Source: Methylotenera versatilis 301 (lineage in GTDB: Bacteria > Pseudomonadota > Gammaproteobacteria > Burkholderiales > Methylophilaceae). From it: 64,000 bases of DNA. The first letter of the stretch is position 1. Each line of letters begins with the position of its first letter. The notes under the pieces are model-generated. The model was not told the origin of the DNA and ran no database searches. It worked only from the letters and a program-made list of their open reading frames with translations. This document shows positions 1 through 11,032 of this stretch, piece by piece. A program made the position numbers and the translations under genes. The stretch spans positions 1,984,001 through 2,048,000 of the forward strand of contig NC_014207.1 of NCBI RefSeq assembly GCF_000093025.1, given 5' to 3'.

Positions 1-634
1 ACACCAAACCTAAAATCAATACAGAATGTAATTTATCAGCACCAACTAATGTGCCGCTAATTTCAGCAATATTCAGGCTGCCTGTCATGCCATAAATCAT
101 ACTCATGCCGTATAACAACATGCCTGATGCTAATGCGCCAAGAACAAAGTACTTCATGGCAGCTTCGGTTGCTTTTGCGTTATCACGGTCAAGCGCTACT
201 AATGCGTATAAACTCAATGATAATAGCTCTAGGCCTATATACAGCGTTAGCATGCTTTGGCCTGAGACCATAATCATCATACCCACGACTGAAAATAGCG
301 TTAAAGCATAAAATTCGCCACGATACATATCGCGTTGCTGTAAATATTGTCGGCTATAAACAAAGATTAATGAAGTACCCAAATAAATCATCAATTTCAA
401 TATATCTGACATCGCATCATCAACAAAGGTGTTGGTAAATGCATAGCAAACACTTGGCACATGCGTAGTAAACGTGATGTAAGCCGCAACCAATAATGTG
501 ACTTGGGCTAGCAAGTAAATAGCGATGCGATTAGCAGGTTTAAGAAATAAATCGGCCAACAAAATAAACATCGCCATACATACGATGACAATTTCAGGTA
601 AGGCTGTTATGAGGTCGTAACGAATATTTTCCAT
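1..634 (-). CDS. nuoN: NADH-quinone oxidoreductase subunit N, 5' part only
   Basis: Membrane subunit N of respiratory complex I, one of the three antiporter-like proton-pumping subunits. The first 211 codons are present, reading leftward from ATG at 634 (MENIRYDLITALPEIVIVC), and the gene continues beyond the left edge. The frame is open throughout and the protein is strongly hydrophobic, with the conserved stretch GLELLSLSLYALVALDRDN followed by AMKYFVLGALASG, typical of NuoN. It starts 3 bases after the nuoM stop and is the last gene of the nuo operon. No sign of damage in the visible part. Confidence 0.95.
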   Translation of the reverse strand, partial: MENIRYDLITALPEIVIVCMAMFILLADLFLKPANRIAIYLLAQVTLLVAAYITFTTHVPSVCYAFTNTFVDDAMSDILKLMIYLGTSLIFVYSRQYLQQRDMYRGEFYALTLFSVVGMMIMVSGQSMLTLYIGLELLSLSLYALVALDRDNAKATEAAMKYFVLGALASGMLLYGMSMIYGMTGSLNIAEISGTLVGADKLHSVLILGLV

Positions 635-637
635 GAC

Positions 638-2164
638 TTATAGACCTGACGGCAAACCTACAGGTAGCTTGCTTTGCATTAAATGTGAAAGAAGTTGTGT
701 AACTGTTGCGTTTGTCATATCAGTAAGTGGCTGCGGGTATATACCTAAAGCCAATACCAAAACAGCTAATATCGCTAATATCAAGAATTCACGTTGGCAT
801 AGATCTTTAAGTGCAGCTACTTTTGCGTTAGCAATTTCTCCATAAAACACCCGTTTCACCATCCATAAGGTGTAAGCCGCACCGAAAATTAATGTGAATG
901 AAGCTAAGAATGCATACCAGAAGTTTTCCTGAATAGCGCCTAAAATCACCATAAACTCACCTACGAAGCCTGATGTACCTGGCAAACCACTATTAGCCAT
1001 GGCAAACAATACTGCAAATGCTGCGAAAGTAGGCATGGTATTAGCTACGCCGCCATAGGATTTGATTTCACGGCTGTGCACTCGGTCATACAGAACACCC
1101 ACACATAAGAACATTGCAGCAGAAATAAAGCCGTGCGATACCATTTGAACGATTGCACCTTCAAGACCTAGGTTATTGAATATGAAAAAGCCTAATGTAA
1201 CAAAACCCATGTGTGAAATAGATGAATACGCAATGAGCTTTTTCATGTCTTTTTGTACCAAAGCTACCAGTGCGATATAAACAATGGCTATCAATGACAA
1301 GGTAATCATAAAACCTGATAAATAATGTGCGGCATCAGGTGCGATTGGCATTGCAAAGCGTAAGAAGCTATATCCGCCAAGCTTAAGTGCAATCGCAGCC
1401 AATACTACAGAACCACCAGTTGGTGCTTCCACGTGAGCATCGGGCAACCAAGTATGCACTGGCCACATTGGTATCTTTACGGCAAAAGCTGCAAAGAATG
1501 CCAAGAAGATCAACACTTGCACATTAAGTGGCATTTGATAGTTATAGAAATCGACAATTTCAAAGCTGTTTGTATTCATGTATAAATAAATGAATGCCAC
1601 CAACATTAATAGCGAGCCTAGCAATGTGTACAAGAAGAACTTAACCGTTGCATAGACACGGTTTGGGCCGCCCCAGATACCAATGACTAAGAACATTGGT
1701 ATCAACATCGCTTCCCAGAACACATAGTACAAAATAGCATCTAAGGCACTGAATACGCCTATCATCAAGCCGCTCATAATAAGAAAACTTGCCATGTATT
1801 GCGCAACACGTTTCTCAATCACTTCCCATGCGGAGATGATGACTATGACCGTAGTAAAACTTGTGAGCAGAATCAGTGGAATAGCAATGCCATCCGCACC
1901 TAGATGGTAGTTAATATGGAAGGCTGGAATCCAGTTAAAACCTTCTTGGAACTGAAAGCCACCATCGGCGAAATTAAAATGTGTATAAAGTGGAATGGTT
2001 ACCAAAAAGGCTGCTAAACCACCAATAAGTGCTACCCAGCGAGTAGTGTCTGGCTTGTTATCATTTGAAGTGAACAATACCGCGATACCCGCTAATACTG
2101 GCACCCAAATTGAGAAGCTTAAAATATGACTAAAAAAGTAGTCGGAGCTAAAGTAATTCAACAT
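638..2164 (-). CDS. nuoM: NADH-quinone oxidoreductase subunit M
   Basis: Antiporter-like membrane subunit of complex I, 508 residues, the usual length. About 14 hydrophobic segments are visible. The Mrp-antiporter signature includes the segment around YYVFWEAMLIPMF with its membrane glutamate, KIPMWPVHTWLPDAHVEAPT, and DMKKLIAYSSISHMGF with membrane lysines. It is separated by 2 bases from nuoL upstream and 3 from nuoN downstream, so translation is probably coupled. Proton translocation across the cytoplasmic membrane is known for the family. Confidence 0.97.
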   Translation of the reverse strand: MLNYFSSDYFFSHILSFSIWVPVLAGIAVLFTSNDNKPDTTRWVALIGGLAAFLVTIPLYTHFNFADGGFQFQEGFNWIPAFHINYHLGADGIAIPLILLTSFTTVIVIISAWEVIEKRVAQYMASFLIMSGLMIGVFSALDAILYYVFWEAMLIPMFLVIGIWGGPNRVYATVKFFLYTLLGSLLMLVAFIYLYMNTNSFEIVDFYNYQMPLNVQVLIFLAFFAAFAVKIPMWPVHTWLPDAHVEAPTGGSVVLAAIALKLGGYSFLRFAMPIAPDAAHYLSGFMITLSLIAIVYIALVALVQKDMKKLIAYSSISHMGFVTLGFFIFNNLGLEGAIVQMVSHGFISAAMFLCVGVLYDRVHSREIKSYGGVANTMPTFAAFAVLFAMANSGLPGTSGFVGEFMVILGAIQENFWYAFLASFTLIFGAAYTLWMVKRVFYGEIANAKVAALKDLCQREFLILAILAVLVLALGIYPQPLTDMTNATVTQLLSHLMQSKLPVGLPSGL

Positions 2165-2166
2165 TT

Positions 2167-4185
2167 TTATACTTTATTAAAGAATGTGAGCATCAAAAAT
2201 ACACCAATAATCATGGCAAATGCATAGTGATAAATAAGACCTGTTTGCAACTTGCGTACTACGCCTGAGAGTTTTCCTATCAAGTTGGCTGTGCCATTGA
2301 CCATGGCGCCATCGATAATTTTCACATCACCAATTTGCCAAAGTTTATTACCAATAAAGACTGAGCCAGCTGCAAATACGCGTTCATTAAAGCTATCGAA
2401 GCCATATTTGTTCTCAAGTATTTTATTGATAGTCGAGAATCTAGTTTGAATACTCGCTGGAATATCTGGACGCTTCATATAGAAGAACCAAGCGACAACA
2501 ACGCCTGACGCCGCAAGTAATAATGGTAATGACATTAAACTATGCAAAGCCATACCTGCCGCGTTATGCATGACTTCATGCCATTCATGCGTGAGTTCAT
2601 GCATAGCTGGGTGCGCTGCAGAATCAACAAATATAATGCCTTTAAAGAAGCTACCATAAAGCATAGGCTCAATTGCGAAATAACCAATGGCTAATGAGGG
2701 TATTGCCAATAAAATTAATGGTAATTTAATTACCCAACCTGGCTCATGCGGATCATCAGTTGGTGATAAGCCATGGTGATGATCATGGTCGTCATCGTGA
2801 TGCGCGTCATGTTTGACTACACGCCATTTCTCTGTACCGTGGAATACCAAGAAATACATACGGAAACTATAAAAAGCTGTGACAAATACACCAGCCAACA
2901 CTGCAAAATAAGCAAAACCGCTACCAGTAATCGTTGAAGCTTTTGCAGCTTCAATGATGCTATCTTTCGAGTAGAAGCCTGATAAAAATGGTGTGCCGAT
3001 TAAAGCTAGTGAACCAATTAGTGAAGTAATCCAAGTCACAGGCATGTATTTTTTCAAGTTACCCATGTTGCGAATATCTTGATCATGATGCATGCCCATA
3101 ATCACAGAACCAGCACCTAAGAATAGTAAAGCTTTAAAGAACGCATGGGTCATTAAGTGGAATATCGCCACAGAGTAAGCTGAAGCACCTAGTGCAACCG
3201 TCATGTAACCAAGTTGCGACAAGGTTGAGTATGCAACCACCCGCTTAATATCGTTTTGGATAATGCCCAAAAAGCCCATAAACAGCGCTGTAATACTACC
3301 AATAATCATCACAAAAGATAATGCTGTTGAAGACAACTCAAACAGAGGTGACATACGTGCCACCATGAAAATACCGGCAGTCACCATGGTTGCCGCATGA
3401 ATCAATGCTGAAATTGGCGTTGGGCCTTCCATAGAATCCGGTAACCATACATGTAAAGGCACTTGTGCAGATTTACCCATTGCACCGATGAACAACAAAA
3501 TACAAGTCACTGTCATCAATGACCACTGCGCGTTACCTATGAGGTTGATCTGTACATCAGCCATTTGCGGCGCAACTGAGAATACCGCGGCGTAATCTAA
3601 GCTGCCAAAATGGAACAGTACCAAGCCTATACCCAGCAAGAAACCAAAGTCACCAACACGGTTCACCAAGAAGGCCTTTAAGTTTGCGTAAATAGCCGTT
3701 GGGCGCGTATACCAGAAGCCAATCAATAGATAAGAAACTAAGCCAACAGCTTCCCAACCGAAGAACAACTGCATGAAGTTGTTGCTCATGACTAGCATCA
3801 ACATTGAGAAAGTAAATAATGAAATATAGCTAAAGAAGCGAGCGTAGCCTTTATCTTCATGCATATAGCCGATGGTATAGATATGTACCATAAGCGATAC
3901 AAATGTCACAACAACCATCATCATTGCGGAAAGTCTGTCGATTAAGAAGCCAATTTCAAAAGTGAAATTGCCACTTTTAAGCCATGAGTAGACTGTTCCA
4001 TTATAGGGTGCACTTGTCATCGCATCATTAAGCACATAAAGCGATAGAGCGAATGAAGCGCCTACGCCTAATATTGTGACTACATGCGCAGCGGCGCGCG
4101 GTAACTGCTTACCGAACAAACCGATGATGACTGCTGCAAATAGCGGCAGTAAAGGAATAGCGAGATAAATTTGTTGCATTGTCAT
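2167..4185 (-). CDS. nuoL: NADH-quinone oxidoreductase subunit L
   Basis: Distal proton-pumping subunit of complex I, 672 residues. It has the antiporter core (GWEAVGLVSYLLIGFW, QVPLHVWLPDSMEGPTPISALIHAATMV, NDIKRVVAYSTLSQLGYM) followed by the long C-terminal region that forms the lateral helix along the membrane arm. A histidine/aspartate-rich loop around residues 455-475 (HDAHHDDDHDHHHG) is an embellishment seen in many proteobacterial NuoL proteins. It lies in the operon between nuoK and nuoM with very short spacers. Confidence 0.97.
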   Translation of the reverse strand: MTMQQIYLAIPLLPLFAAVIIGLFGKQLPRAAAHVVTILGVGASFALSLYVLNDAMTSAPYNGTVYSWLKSGNFTFEIGFLIDRLSAMMMVVVTFVSLMVHIYTIGYMHEDKGYARFFSYISLFTFSMLMLVMSNNFMQLFFGWEAVGLVSYLLIGFWYTRPTAIYANLKAFLVNRVGDFGFLLGIGLVLFHFGSLDYAAVFSVAPQMADVQINLIGNAQWSLMTVTCILLFIGAMGKSAQVPLHVWLPDSMEGPTPISALIHAATMVTAGIFMVARMSPLFELSSTALSFVMIIGSITALFMGFLGIIQNDIKRVVAYSTLSQLGYMTVALGASAYSVAIFHLMTHAFFKALLFLGAGSVIMGMHHDQDIRNMGNLKKYMPVTWITSLIGSLALIGTPFLSGFYSKDSIIEAAKASTITGSGFAYFAVLAGVFVTAFYSFRMYFLVFHGTEKWRVVKHDAHHDDDHDHHHGLSPTDDPHEPGWVIKLPLILLAIPSLAIGYFAIEPMLYGSFFKGIIFVDSAAHPAMHELTHEWHEVMHNAAGMALHSLMSLPLLLAASGVVVAWFFYMKRPDIPASIQTRFSTINKILENKYGFDSFNERVFAAGSVFIGNKLWQIGDVKIIDGAMVNGTANLIGKLSGVVRKLQTGLIYHYAFAMIIGVFLMLTFFNKV

Positions 4186-4193
4186 TCTTTTCG

Positions 4194-4499
4194 CTACCCT
4201 TTTAAACTATCTAAATCATCTACGTTAATAGTGCGTAGATTTCTGAACAACACCACCAAAATGGCTAAGCCAATTGCAGATTCTGCAGCTGCTACCGTGA
4301 GGATAAAAAACACGAAAACTTGACCTGCGATATCGTGTAAATAATGTGAGAACGCAATAAAGTTCAGATTGACAGCAAGTAACATTAATTCGATTGCCAT
4401 CAATAAAATAATTACATTTTTGCGATTTAAAAATATGCCAATCACACTAATTGCAAACAACAACGCACCTAAAATTAGGTAATGAGATAAACCAACCAT
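4194..4499 (-). CDS. nuoK: NADH-quinone oxidoreductase subunit K
   Basis: Small membrane subunit K of complex I, 101 residues, exactly the family length, with three transmembrane helices. The conserved glutamates sit in helices 2 and 3 ([16 protein letters not shown] and [14 protein letters not shown]), which contribute to the proton path. Its ATG overlaps the end of nuoJ by one base, so the two are translationally coupled. Confidence 0.97.
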   Translation of the reverse strand: MVGLSHYLILGALLFAISVIGIFLNRKNVIILLMAIELMLLAVNLNFIAFSHYLHDIAGQVFVFFILTVAAAESAIGLAILVVLFRNLRTINVDDLDSLKG

Positions 4500-5152
4500 T
4501 ATTTAGCCTCCTGCGTATTCGCTGCGTCTTCAGCTTTTTCAACCACCGCATCCATTTTCAATATACGAATACGATCAGCTTTCTTGACCAGTACTTGTTT
4601 AGATGGATCTACAGACTTACTTTCTTTTCTGTCTCTTAAGGTCAACGCAATCGCCGCAACAATTGCTACCAACAACACTACTGAGGCTAATTCAAATGGC
4701 AATAAATAATCTGTATAAAGCACACGACCTAACTCTGCAGTATTGCTGTAATCAGCTGCGTGTGCTGGTGGAGCAATCACTTTATCAGCTCCAAAGTTGC
4801 GTACGCCCACTATCATCACCATTTCTACTGCCATTAAGCCGCCAACAGGCAATGCAACTGGTAATGCATTCCAAAAGCCTTCGCGCAATTTATCTAGATT
4901 AATATCCAGCATCATCACAACGAATAAGAACAGCACCATGACCGCACCTACATAAACCAATACGAGTGCAATCGCTAAAAACTCGGCTTCTAACAACAAC
5001 CAAATTCCAGCTGCAGTAAAGAAGGCCAATACCAAGTACAAGGCAGCATATACAGGGTTACGGGTAGTGATCACGCTGATAGCCGCATAGAGCAATACAG
5101 CTGCCAGCGTATAAAAAACAATGTCTTGAAAATGTAAGCCAAAAAAAGTCAT
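4499..5152 (-). CDS. nuoJ: NADH-quinone oxidoreductase subunit J
   Basis: Membrane subunit J of complex I, 217 residues with five predicted transmembrane helices in the first about 170 residues. The conserved block [25 protein letters not shown] contains the pi-bulge helix of the family. The hydrophilic C-terminal tail of about 45 residues, rich in K, E and A, is a common variable extension. It sits between nuoI and nuoK in the canonical order. Confidence 0.96.
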   Translation of the reverse strand: MTFFGLHFQDIVFYTLAAVLLYAAISVITTRNPVYAALYLVLAFFTAAGIWLLLEAEFLAIALVLVYVGAVMVLFLFVVMMLDINLDKLREGFWNALPVALPVGGLMAVEMVMIVGVRNFGADKVIAPPAHAADYSNTAELGRVLYTDYLLPFELASVVLLVAIVAAIALTLRDRKESKSVDPSKQVLVKKADRIRILKMDAVVEKAEDAANTQEAK

Positions 5153-5199
5153 ATCGATTCGGTTCTACCTAAATTCTTATATTTATCTAAATTCTTTAT

Positions 5200-5691
5200 C
5201 TATCTAAACTCTTTATCCTGCGCACGATCAGCAGCAATCTGCTTCTCATGTTTATCACCTACCGCCAACAACATCTCTTTGGTGTAGAGCAAGTCACCAC
5301 GTTGTTCACCGTGATAATCAAACACACGCGTTTCAACAATGGAATCTACTGGACATGATTCTTCACACATACCGCAGAAAATACATTTGGTGAGGTCAAT
5401 ATCGTAACGTGTTGTGCGGCGCGTATTATCTTCGCGTTGTTCAGATTCAATCGTAATTGCCATTGCCGGGCATACAGCCTCGCACAATTTACAAGCGATA
5501 CAACGCTCTTCACCGTTTGGATAACGGCGTAATGCATGCAAGCCACGGAAACGGTTTGATTGTGGCGTCACCTCTTCAGGATATTGCACCGTGATTTTAG
5601 GCGCAAAAAAGTAGCGGCCTGTTAATGCCATCCCTTTTAGTAGCTCGACTAGCATTAAGCTAGAAAGCGTTGATTTAATTTTTGCGATCAT
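5200..5691 (-). CDS. nuoI: NADH-quinone oxidoreductase subunit I, 2x[4Fe-4S]
   Basis: Peripheral-arm iron-sulfur subunit of complex I (clusters N6a and N6b), 163 residues. Two ferredoxin-type motifs are intact: [12 protein letters not shown] and [12 protein letters not shown]. The N-terminal amphipathic stretch anchors it near NuoH. It relays electrons from NuoG to cluster N2 in NuoB. There is a 47-base gap to nuoJ and 32 bases to nuoH. Confidence 0.97.
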   Translation of the reverse strand: MIAKIKSTLSSLMLVELLKGMALTGRYFFAPKITVQYPEEVTPQSNRFRGLHALRRYPNGEERCIACKLCEAVCPAMAITIESEQREDNTRRTTRYDIDLTKCIFCGMCEESCPVDSIVETRVFDYHGEQRGDLLYTKEMLLAVGDKHEKQIAADRAQDKEFR

Positions 5692-5723
5692 AAATTTTTA
5701 AGTCAATATCAAAATAAGTCAAA

Positions 5724-6767
5724 TTAATGGAACAAGTAAGCATATGGCGTTTGCATCATACCGCCAACAAACACAATCCAAACAATGGTAATCGGAATAA
5801 ACACCTTCCAACCCAAGCGCATGATCTGGTCGTATCTATATCTTGGGAAAGTCGCTCTGAACCATAAGAATAGGAACAACAAGAAGCCCACTTTAGCCAA
5901 AAGCCACAAGAAACTATCTGGGATAAATGGCACAGGTGACAACCATCCCCCTAAGAACATGATTGCAGCGAGCATAGACACCAAAATCATATTGGCATAT
6001 TCAGCTAAGAAAAACACTGCGAACGCCATGCCCGAGTATTCCACATGGAAACCCGCAACGATTTCTGATTCACCTTCAGCCACATCGAATGGCGCGCGGT
6101 TAGTTTCAGCTACCGCGCTAATAAAATAAACGACGAACAATGGAAATAACGGCAAGAAATACCAGTGCCAGAAGCCACCCTCTTGACCCATTACAATTTT
6201 GCCAAGATTCAATGTATTAGCACACATCAACACGCCGACTAAAGCAAAGCCCATGGCAATTTCATACGACACGATTTGTGCCGCAGAACGCAAAGCACCT
6301 AAAAATGCGTATTTAGAGTTAGATGCCCAACCCGCAATAATCACCCCATAAACTGCAACGGATGTCATGGCCAAAATATAAAGCAAACCAGCATCGACAT
6401 TAGCCAAAACCAAAGTTGCATCAAATGGCACCACCGCCCATGCTGCAAAGGCAGGCGCAATCGCTAATACTGGTCCCAGTAAAAATAATGCTTTGTTTGA
6501 AGCTGTAGGAACAACGATTTCTTTAAATAAAAGTTTCAAACCATCTGCAATCGGCTGTAGCAAACCAAAATAACCCACACGATTTGGACCAATACGCACT
6601 TGCATATAGCCAATAACTTTACGTTCAGCTAGGGTTAAATAAGCAACCGCGCCCATTAAAGGTGCAACAATGGTGACGATTTTAATCAAGGTCCAAACAG
6701 TCAACTGCACTGCTGGCCAGTAGCTACCAAATAAATTTGAGCATAGTGCTAGAAATGACGCAATCAT
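5724..6767 (-). CDS. nuoH: NADH-quinone oxidoreductase subunit H
   Basis: Membrane subunit H of complex I, 347 residues, which forms the quinone-access chamber with NuoB and NuoD. Family signatures are intact: [27 protein letters not shown] near residues 47-73 and the acidic loop [21 protein letters not shown] that couples quinone reduction to pumping. Its start overlaps the nuoG stop by four bases, which indicates translational coupling. Confidence 0.97.
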   Translation of the reverse strand: MIASFLALCSNLFGSYWPAVQLTVWTLIKIVTIVAPLMGAVAYLTLAERKVIGYMQVRIGPNRVGYFGLLQPIADGLKLLFKEIVVPTASNKALFLLGPVLAIAPAFAAWAVVPFDATLVLANVDAGLLYILAMTSVAVYGVIIAGWASNSKYAFLGALRSAAQIVSYEIAMGFALVGVLMCANTLNLGKIVMGQEGGFWHWYFLPLFPLFVVYFISAVAETNRAPFDVAEGESEIVAGFHVEYSGMAFAVFFLAEYANMILVSMLAAIMFLGGWLSPVPFIPDSFLWLLAKVGFLLFLFLWFRATFPRYRYDQIMRLGWKVFIPITIVWIVFVGGMMQTPYAYLFH

Positions 6768-9196
6768 ACTCGCGCCTCCACAGCAGTCACACCACCTTTG
6801 AGCTGTGCAGGTGATAGTTTTTCAACGGTAATATCACCCATCAAATCACCCAAGCCAATCGTATCTTCATGCGCTGCGGCTACACGCACACAACCTTTAG
6901 CGACATGATCATCCAACTTAACGGTGAGTACAGCACTGCCCTTGTCTTGCTTAACAGAAACAAGATCCCCATCAATCAAGCCTAATTCAGCCAGTTGACT
7001 CGCGCACATGCGTGCCATTGGTTTGATGTTGTATTTTGTTTTTTGCAGTGGTGTTGAACGGCGCACAATTGGATCAGATTCATATTGTGGCACTTCACCG
7101 ATGCGCTGCAAGCCTTCGTGTTTAATGTTAATTTGAATCTCAACTAACTCTTTCAAGTTATTGTTCAAACTACGCCAAACCACAGCAGATGGCTTTTCAC
7201 CGCCAAAAGCAGCCTCTTTAACTTGCTCACTGGTTTCAAAATCAAAACCTTGCAAACCTAAAGTATTCGCTAATACACGTAGCACTTTCCATGCTGGGCG
7301 ACATTCACCTAACGGTCTAGTCACGGCAGTAAAACTTTGTACGCGACCTTCCATGCTCATAAATGTGCCAGAAGTCTCAGTAAATGGTGCAATTGGCAAC
7401 AATACATCGGCGTTTTCTAAAGCTTGAGATTTAAATGCGGTTAGCGCAACAACACACTCGGCCTTTTCCATCGCTGCCTTAGCTAAAGCAGCATGCTGGC
7501 AATCAAGCTCTGGTTCAATATTTACAAGTAAATATGCTTTACGCGGCACTTCTAGCATTGCACGTGCGTGCATGCCCGTGCTGTTAGGCATCACACCTAG
7601 CATGTGCATACCGGTGCTATTCGCGGCAGCTGGCAAAATACCACCTTTAGCACCTGAAATGCCACCAATAGCCTCAGCCATACTGTACATTTCAGTAAAC
7701 CTAGGATCGCTCAAGGCCATATTGCCTAAGAAAATACCGACTTTTGGTGAAATCAAATCATAAGTTTCACCGTGTCCAGCCATGCTTTCAGCAATCGCTT
7801 GAGTATTTGGGCGTACTTTAATATCTGACAGCAATTGCGTAAGTGTTGGCGGCAAGCATAGTGACAATTTTTGCAAACCAGACATTGCCTTAAGCACTTG
7901 GCCAAGCACGTTAACCATATCATTAGGACGCACGATGACTTTATGCGCGACATCCATCAAAGGATTGTTATCCAGCGGACTGATGATAGATAGCTTAGCG
8001 CCATTCGCTACCGCTTTACGGAAGCGTTGCGCTAATAATGGATGCTCATTACGCAGATTTGAACCAATCACTAATATACGATCTAGCTCTTCAATCTCTT
8101 GAATATTACAGCCCATCCATGGCGTACCTAAACGCTTGCCATCTAACCTAAAATCAGTTTGGCGCAGACGATAATCCACGTTGCCACAACCTAAGCCATC
8201 AGCCAACTTCTTAGCTAGATAGCCTTCTTCCATCGTGCTATTTGGCGAAACAAGCACGCCTAGTGATTCTGCGCCATGCTCATTGGTAATGTCTTTGATT
8301 TGGCCTGCAGCAAACTCTAGCGCAGTTTTCCAATCTGTTTCCACCCAATTGCCACTATGTTTAATCATCGGCACTTTAAGGCGGTCTGGGCTATTTAAGC
8401 CTTCGTAAGAGAAACGATCACGGTCTGACAACCAGCACTCGTTAATACTTTCTTTTTCACGCGGCAATACACGCATGACTTTATTGTCTTTTACATGGAC
8501 TTCGATATGTGAACCTAAGCCATCGTGCGGCGCGATACTTGGGCGACGTGTCAGCTCCCAGCTACGGGCTGAATATCGGTAGGGTTTGCTGGTCAATGCA
8601 CCCACTGGGCATAAATCGATGATATTACCTGACAGCTCCGAATTCACACTCTTATCAACATAAGCAGTAATTTCAGCATGTTCGCCACGGCCAACCATGC
8701 CTAGCTCCATCATACCGCCGACTTCTTTTAAGAAGCGCACACAGCGAGTACATTGAATACAGCGTGTCATATCAGTGCTGACTAACGGACCAATATTTTT
8801 ATTGAAAACAACGCGTTTTTCTTCAGTGTAACGTGAGCCACTGGTGCCGTAAGCCACTGCAATATCTTGCAAATCACACTCGCCGCCCTGATCGCAAATA
8901 GGGCAATCAAGTGGATGATTAATTAATAAAAACTCCATCACACTCTTCTGCGCTTCAATGGCAGACTTAGAGCGCGTAAAAATCTTCATACCATCTGCAA
9001 CTGGTGTTGCACAGGCTGGCAGAGGCTTGTTGAATTTTTCAACCTGTACCAAACACATGCGGCAGTTAGCCGCTACGGATAATTTAGGGTGATAACAAAA
9101 ACGTGGTATGGCAATACCAGCCTTATCTGCAGCATCAATAATAGTGCTGCCGTGTTCGACTTCTAACTCTTTGCCATCTATTTCAATATTTAACAT
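6764..9196 (-). CDS. nuoG: NADH-quinone oxidoreductase subunit G
   Basis: Largest peripheral subunit of complex I, 810 residues. Order: an N-terminal 2Fe-2S ferredoxin domain ([15 protein letters not shown] then a later Cys), a His/Cys cluster region ([18 protein letters not shown]), a 4Fe-4S domain ([10 protein letters not shown]), and a C-terminal molybdopterin-oxidoreductase-like fold that no longer binds cofactor in complex I. It carries electrons from NuoF towards NuoI. The start overlaps the nuoF stop by one base. Confidence 0.97.
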   Translation of the reverse strand: MLNIEIDGKELEVEHGSTIIDAADKAGIAIPRFCYHPKLSVAANCRMCLVQVEKFNKPLPACATPVADGMKIFTRSKSAIEAQKSVMEFLLINHPLDCPICDQGGECDLQDIAVAYGTSGSRYTEEKRVVFNKNIGPLVSTDMTRCIQCTRCVRFLKEVGGMMELGMVGRGEHAEITAYVDKSVNSELSGNIIDLCPVGALTSKPYRYSARSWELTRRPSIAPHDGLGSHIEVHVKDNKVMRVLPREKESINECWLSDRDRFSYEGLNSPDRLKVPMIKHSGNWVETDWKTALEFAAGQIKDITNEHGAESLGVLVSPNSTMEEGYLAKKLADGLGCGNVDYRLRQTDFRLDGKRLGTPWMGCNIQEIEELDRILVIGSNLRNEHPLLAQRFRKAVANGAKLSIISPLDNNPLMDVAHKVIVRPNDMVNVLGQVLKAMSGLQKLSLCLPPTLTQLLSDIKVRPNTQAIAESMAGHGETYDLISPKVGIFLGNMALSDPRFTEMYSMAEAIGGISGAKGGILPAAANSTGMHMLGVMPNSTGMHARAMLEVPRKAYLLVNIEPELDCQHAALAKAAMEKAECVVALTAFKSQALENADVLLPIAPFTETSGTFMSMEGRVQSFTAVTRPLGECRPAWKVLRVLANTLGLQGFDFETSEQVKEAAFGGEKPSAVVWRSLNNNLKELVEIQINIKHEGLQRIGEVPQYESDPIVRRSTPLQKTKYNIKPMARMCASQLAELGLIDGDLVSVKQDKGSAVLTVKLDDHVAKGCVRVAAAHEDTIGLGDLMGDITVEKLSPAQLKGGVTAVEARV

Positions 9197-10539
9197 TATT
9201 GACTTTCCACCATACTCTTACCATGCTGAATATAGTATTCAAACTCTGGTCTAAAATGTTTAATGAAGCTTAACACTGGCGTTGCCGCAGCTTCGCCTAA
9301 GGCACAAATAGTACGTCCTGCAATGTTGTTACTTACATCTGTTAGCAAATCTAAATCTTCCATTTTGCCTTTACCGTTAACAATGCGGTCTATCACGCGA
9401 TAAACCCAACCAGTACCTTCACGGCATGGCGTACATTGACCGCAACTTTCTTCATAGAAGAAATAAGACAAACGATGCAAGGCTTTCACCATACAAGTGG
9501 TTTCATCCATCACAATCATTGAGCCAGCACCCAAGCTGGAGCGCGCTTTGCTTAAACCTTCGTAATCCATCGTCGCTGCCATAATCGCCTCTGCAGGCAT
9601 CACTGGTGTTGATGGGCCGCCTGGGATCACCGCTTTAAGTTTACGGCCTTTCCAAACGCCACCAGCTAACTCTAATAGCTCATTAAATGGCATACCCATT
9701 TTAACTTCATAGTTACCTGGCTTTTCAACATGTCCAGATACTGAGAATAGCTTTGTACCGCCTGAGTTAGGCACACCTAAATCGGCAAAAGCTTGTCCAC
9801 CGTGCTCTAGTATCCATGGGATAGAAGTGTAGCTTTCCGTGTTATTAACGTTAGTAGGCTTGCCAAACACACCATAACTTGCTGGGAATGGCGGTTTAAA
9901 GCGTGGCTGACCTTTTTTACCTTCAATCGATTCAATCAGTGCGGTTTCTTCGCCGCAAATATATGCACCGTAGCCATGTACTGCATATAAATCAAAATTA
10001 AAGTTGCTACCTAAAATATTTTCACCTAAATAACCAGCCGCTTTTGCTTCGTGCAAAGCTGCTTCAAATATCTCGTAATCCTGCCAGATTTCACCGTGGA
10101 TGTAGTTGTAGCCTACTCGCGCGCCTAATGTATAAGCGGCAATCGCCATACCTTCAATCAACTGATGCGGGTTATAGCGAATAATATCGCGATCTTTAAA
10201 TGTGCCAGGCTCGCCTTCATCGCTGTTACAAACCAAATATTTCACGCCATCAAAATAGCGCGGCATAAAGCTCCACTTAAGACCTGTTGGGAAGCCCGCA
10301 CCACCCCGACCACGTAAGCCGGAAGTTTTTACTTCGGTAATAATATCGGTCGCTTTAGTTTTCTCAGTCACGATACGTTTTAATGCTGAGTAACCACCGA
10401 GTTTAATGTAGGTCTCTAACGATGCTGGATCTTCTTCTGTGAGCGTGCGCAAGGTCACCAAAGTTTGACCTTTTAAATCAGTCATCACGACTGGCTTATG
10501 AAGTGCCGTTTTATCAACTGCAGATTTACGAGTTGCCAT
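9196..10539 (-). CDS. nuoF: NADH-quinone oxidoreductase subunit F, NADH/FMN site
   Basis: NADH-binding flavoprotein subunit of complex I, 447 residues. The glycine-rich FMN/NADH region [16 protein letters not shown] is at about residues 73-88, and the N3 4Fe-4S motif [15 protein letters not shown] is near residue 365. It oxidises NADH and passes electrons to cluster N3. A lysine-rich N-terminal extension of about 20 residues precedes the conserved start. Start and stop overlap the neighbours by one base each. Confidence 0.97.
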   Translation of the reverse strand: MATRKSAVDKTALHKPVVMTDLKGQTLVTLRTLTEEDPASLETYIKLGGYSALKRIVTEKTKATDIITEVKTSGLRGRGGAGFPTGLKWSFMPRYFDGVKYLVCNSDEGEPGTFKDRDIIRYNPHQLIEGMAIAAYTLGARVGYNYIHGEIWQDYEIFEAALHEAKAAGYLGENILGSNFNFDLYAVHGYGAYICGEETALIESIEGKKGQPRFKPPFPASYGVFGKPTNVNNTESYTSIPWILEHGGQAFADLGVPNSGGTKLFSVSGHVEKPGNYEVKMGMPFNELLELAGGVWKGRKLKAVIPGGPSTPVMPAEAIMAATMDYEGLSKARSSLGAGSMIVMDETTCMVKALHRLSYFFYEESCGQCTPCREGTGWVYRVIDRIVNGKGKMEDLDLLTDVSNNIAGRTICALGEAAATPVLSFIKHFRPEFEYYIQHGKSMVESQ

Positions 10540-11012
10540 TATTTAAGTTCCCCAATAATCGCATCTACTTTTTCAACCGTCAAAAACTCATGCATGTCAG
10601 TATTATTTACATGCATCAAAGGTGCGCCGCCACAACAACCCATGCACTCACCTTCTTTTAGGCAGAATTTACCATCTGGCGTGACTTCATTAAAGCCAAC
10701 ACCAAGCTTAGTCTTTAGATGATTAACAATCTCATCACTATCGCGCAGCATGCATGAAATATTGGTACAGATCGTGATTTTATATTTTCCGACGGGCGAC
10801 AAGTCGTACATATTGTAAAAACTTGCCACTTCCATCGCGGCGATTTCAGGCATGCCTAAATATTGCGCAACTTCAGTAATGCTTTCTTTTGACAACCAGC
10901 CGCGTTCTGTTTGCACAATTCGCAACGCACTCATCACCGCCGCTTGACGTTGGTCAACTGGATACTTTGTCAGCTCGTAATCTATTTTTTCTGTGGCTTG
11001 TGGACTTAACAT
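10539..11012 (-). CDS. nuoE: NADH-quinone oxidoreductase subunit E, [2Fe-2S]
   Basis: 24-kDa-type subunit of complex I, 157 residues, thioredoxin-like 2Fe-2S fold carrying off-path cluster N1a. The ligand cysteines are visible in CTNISCMLR and [11 protein letters not shown]. It lies directly before nuoF with a one-base overlap, and the two form the NADH dehydrogenase module. Confidence 0.97.
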   Translation of the reverse strand: MLSPQATEKIDYELTKYPVDQRQAAVMSALRIVQTERGWLSKESITEVAQYLGMPEIAAMEVASFYNMYDLSPVGKYKITICTNISCMLRDSDEIVNHLKTKLGVGFNEVTPDGKFCLKEGECMGCCGGAPLMHVNNTDMHEFLTVEKVDAIIGELK

Positions 11013-11032
11013 TTTTTATCTATCAGACCTAA

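Noticed and set aside
4603-4902. Plus-strand ORF of 99 codons opposite nuoJ
   Set aside because: Antisense shadow of a well-conserved gene; codon pattern belongs to nuoJ.
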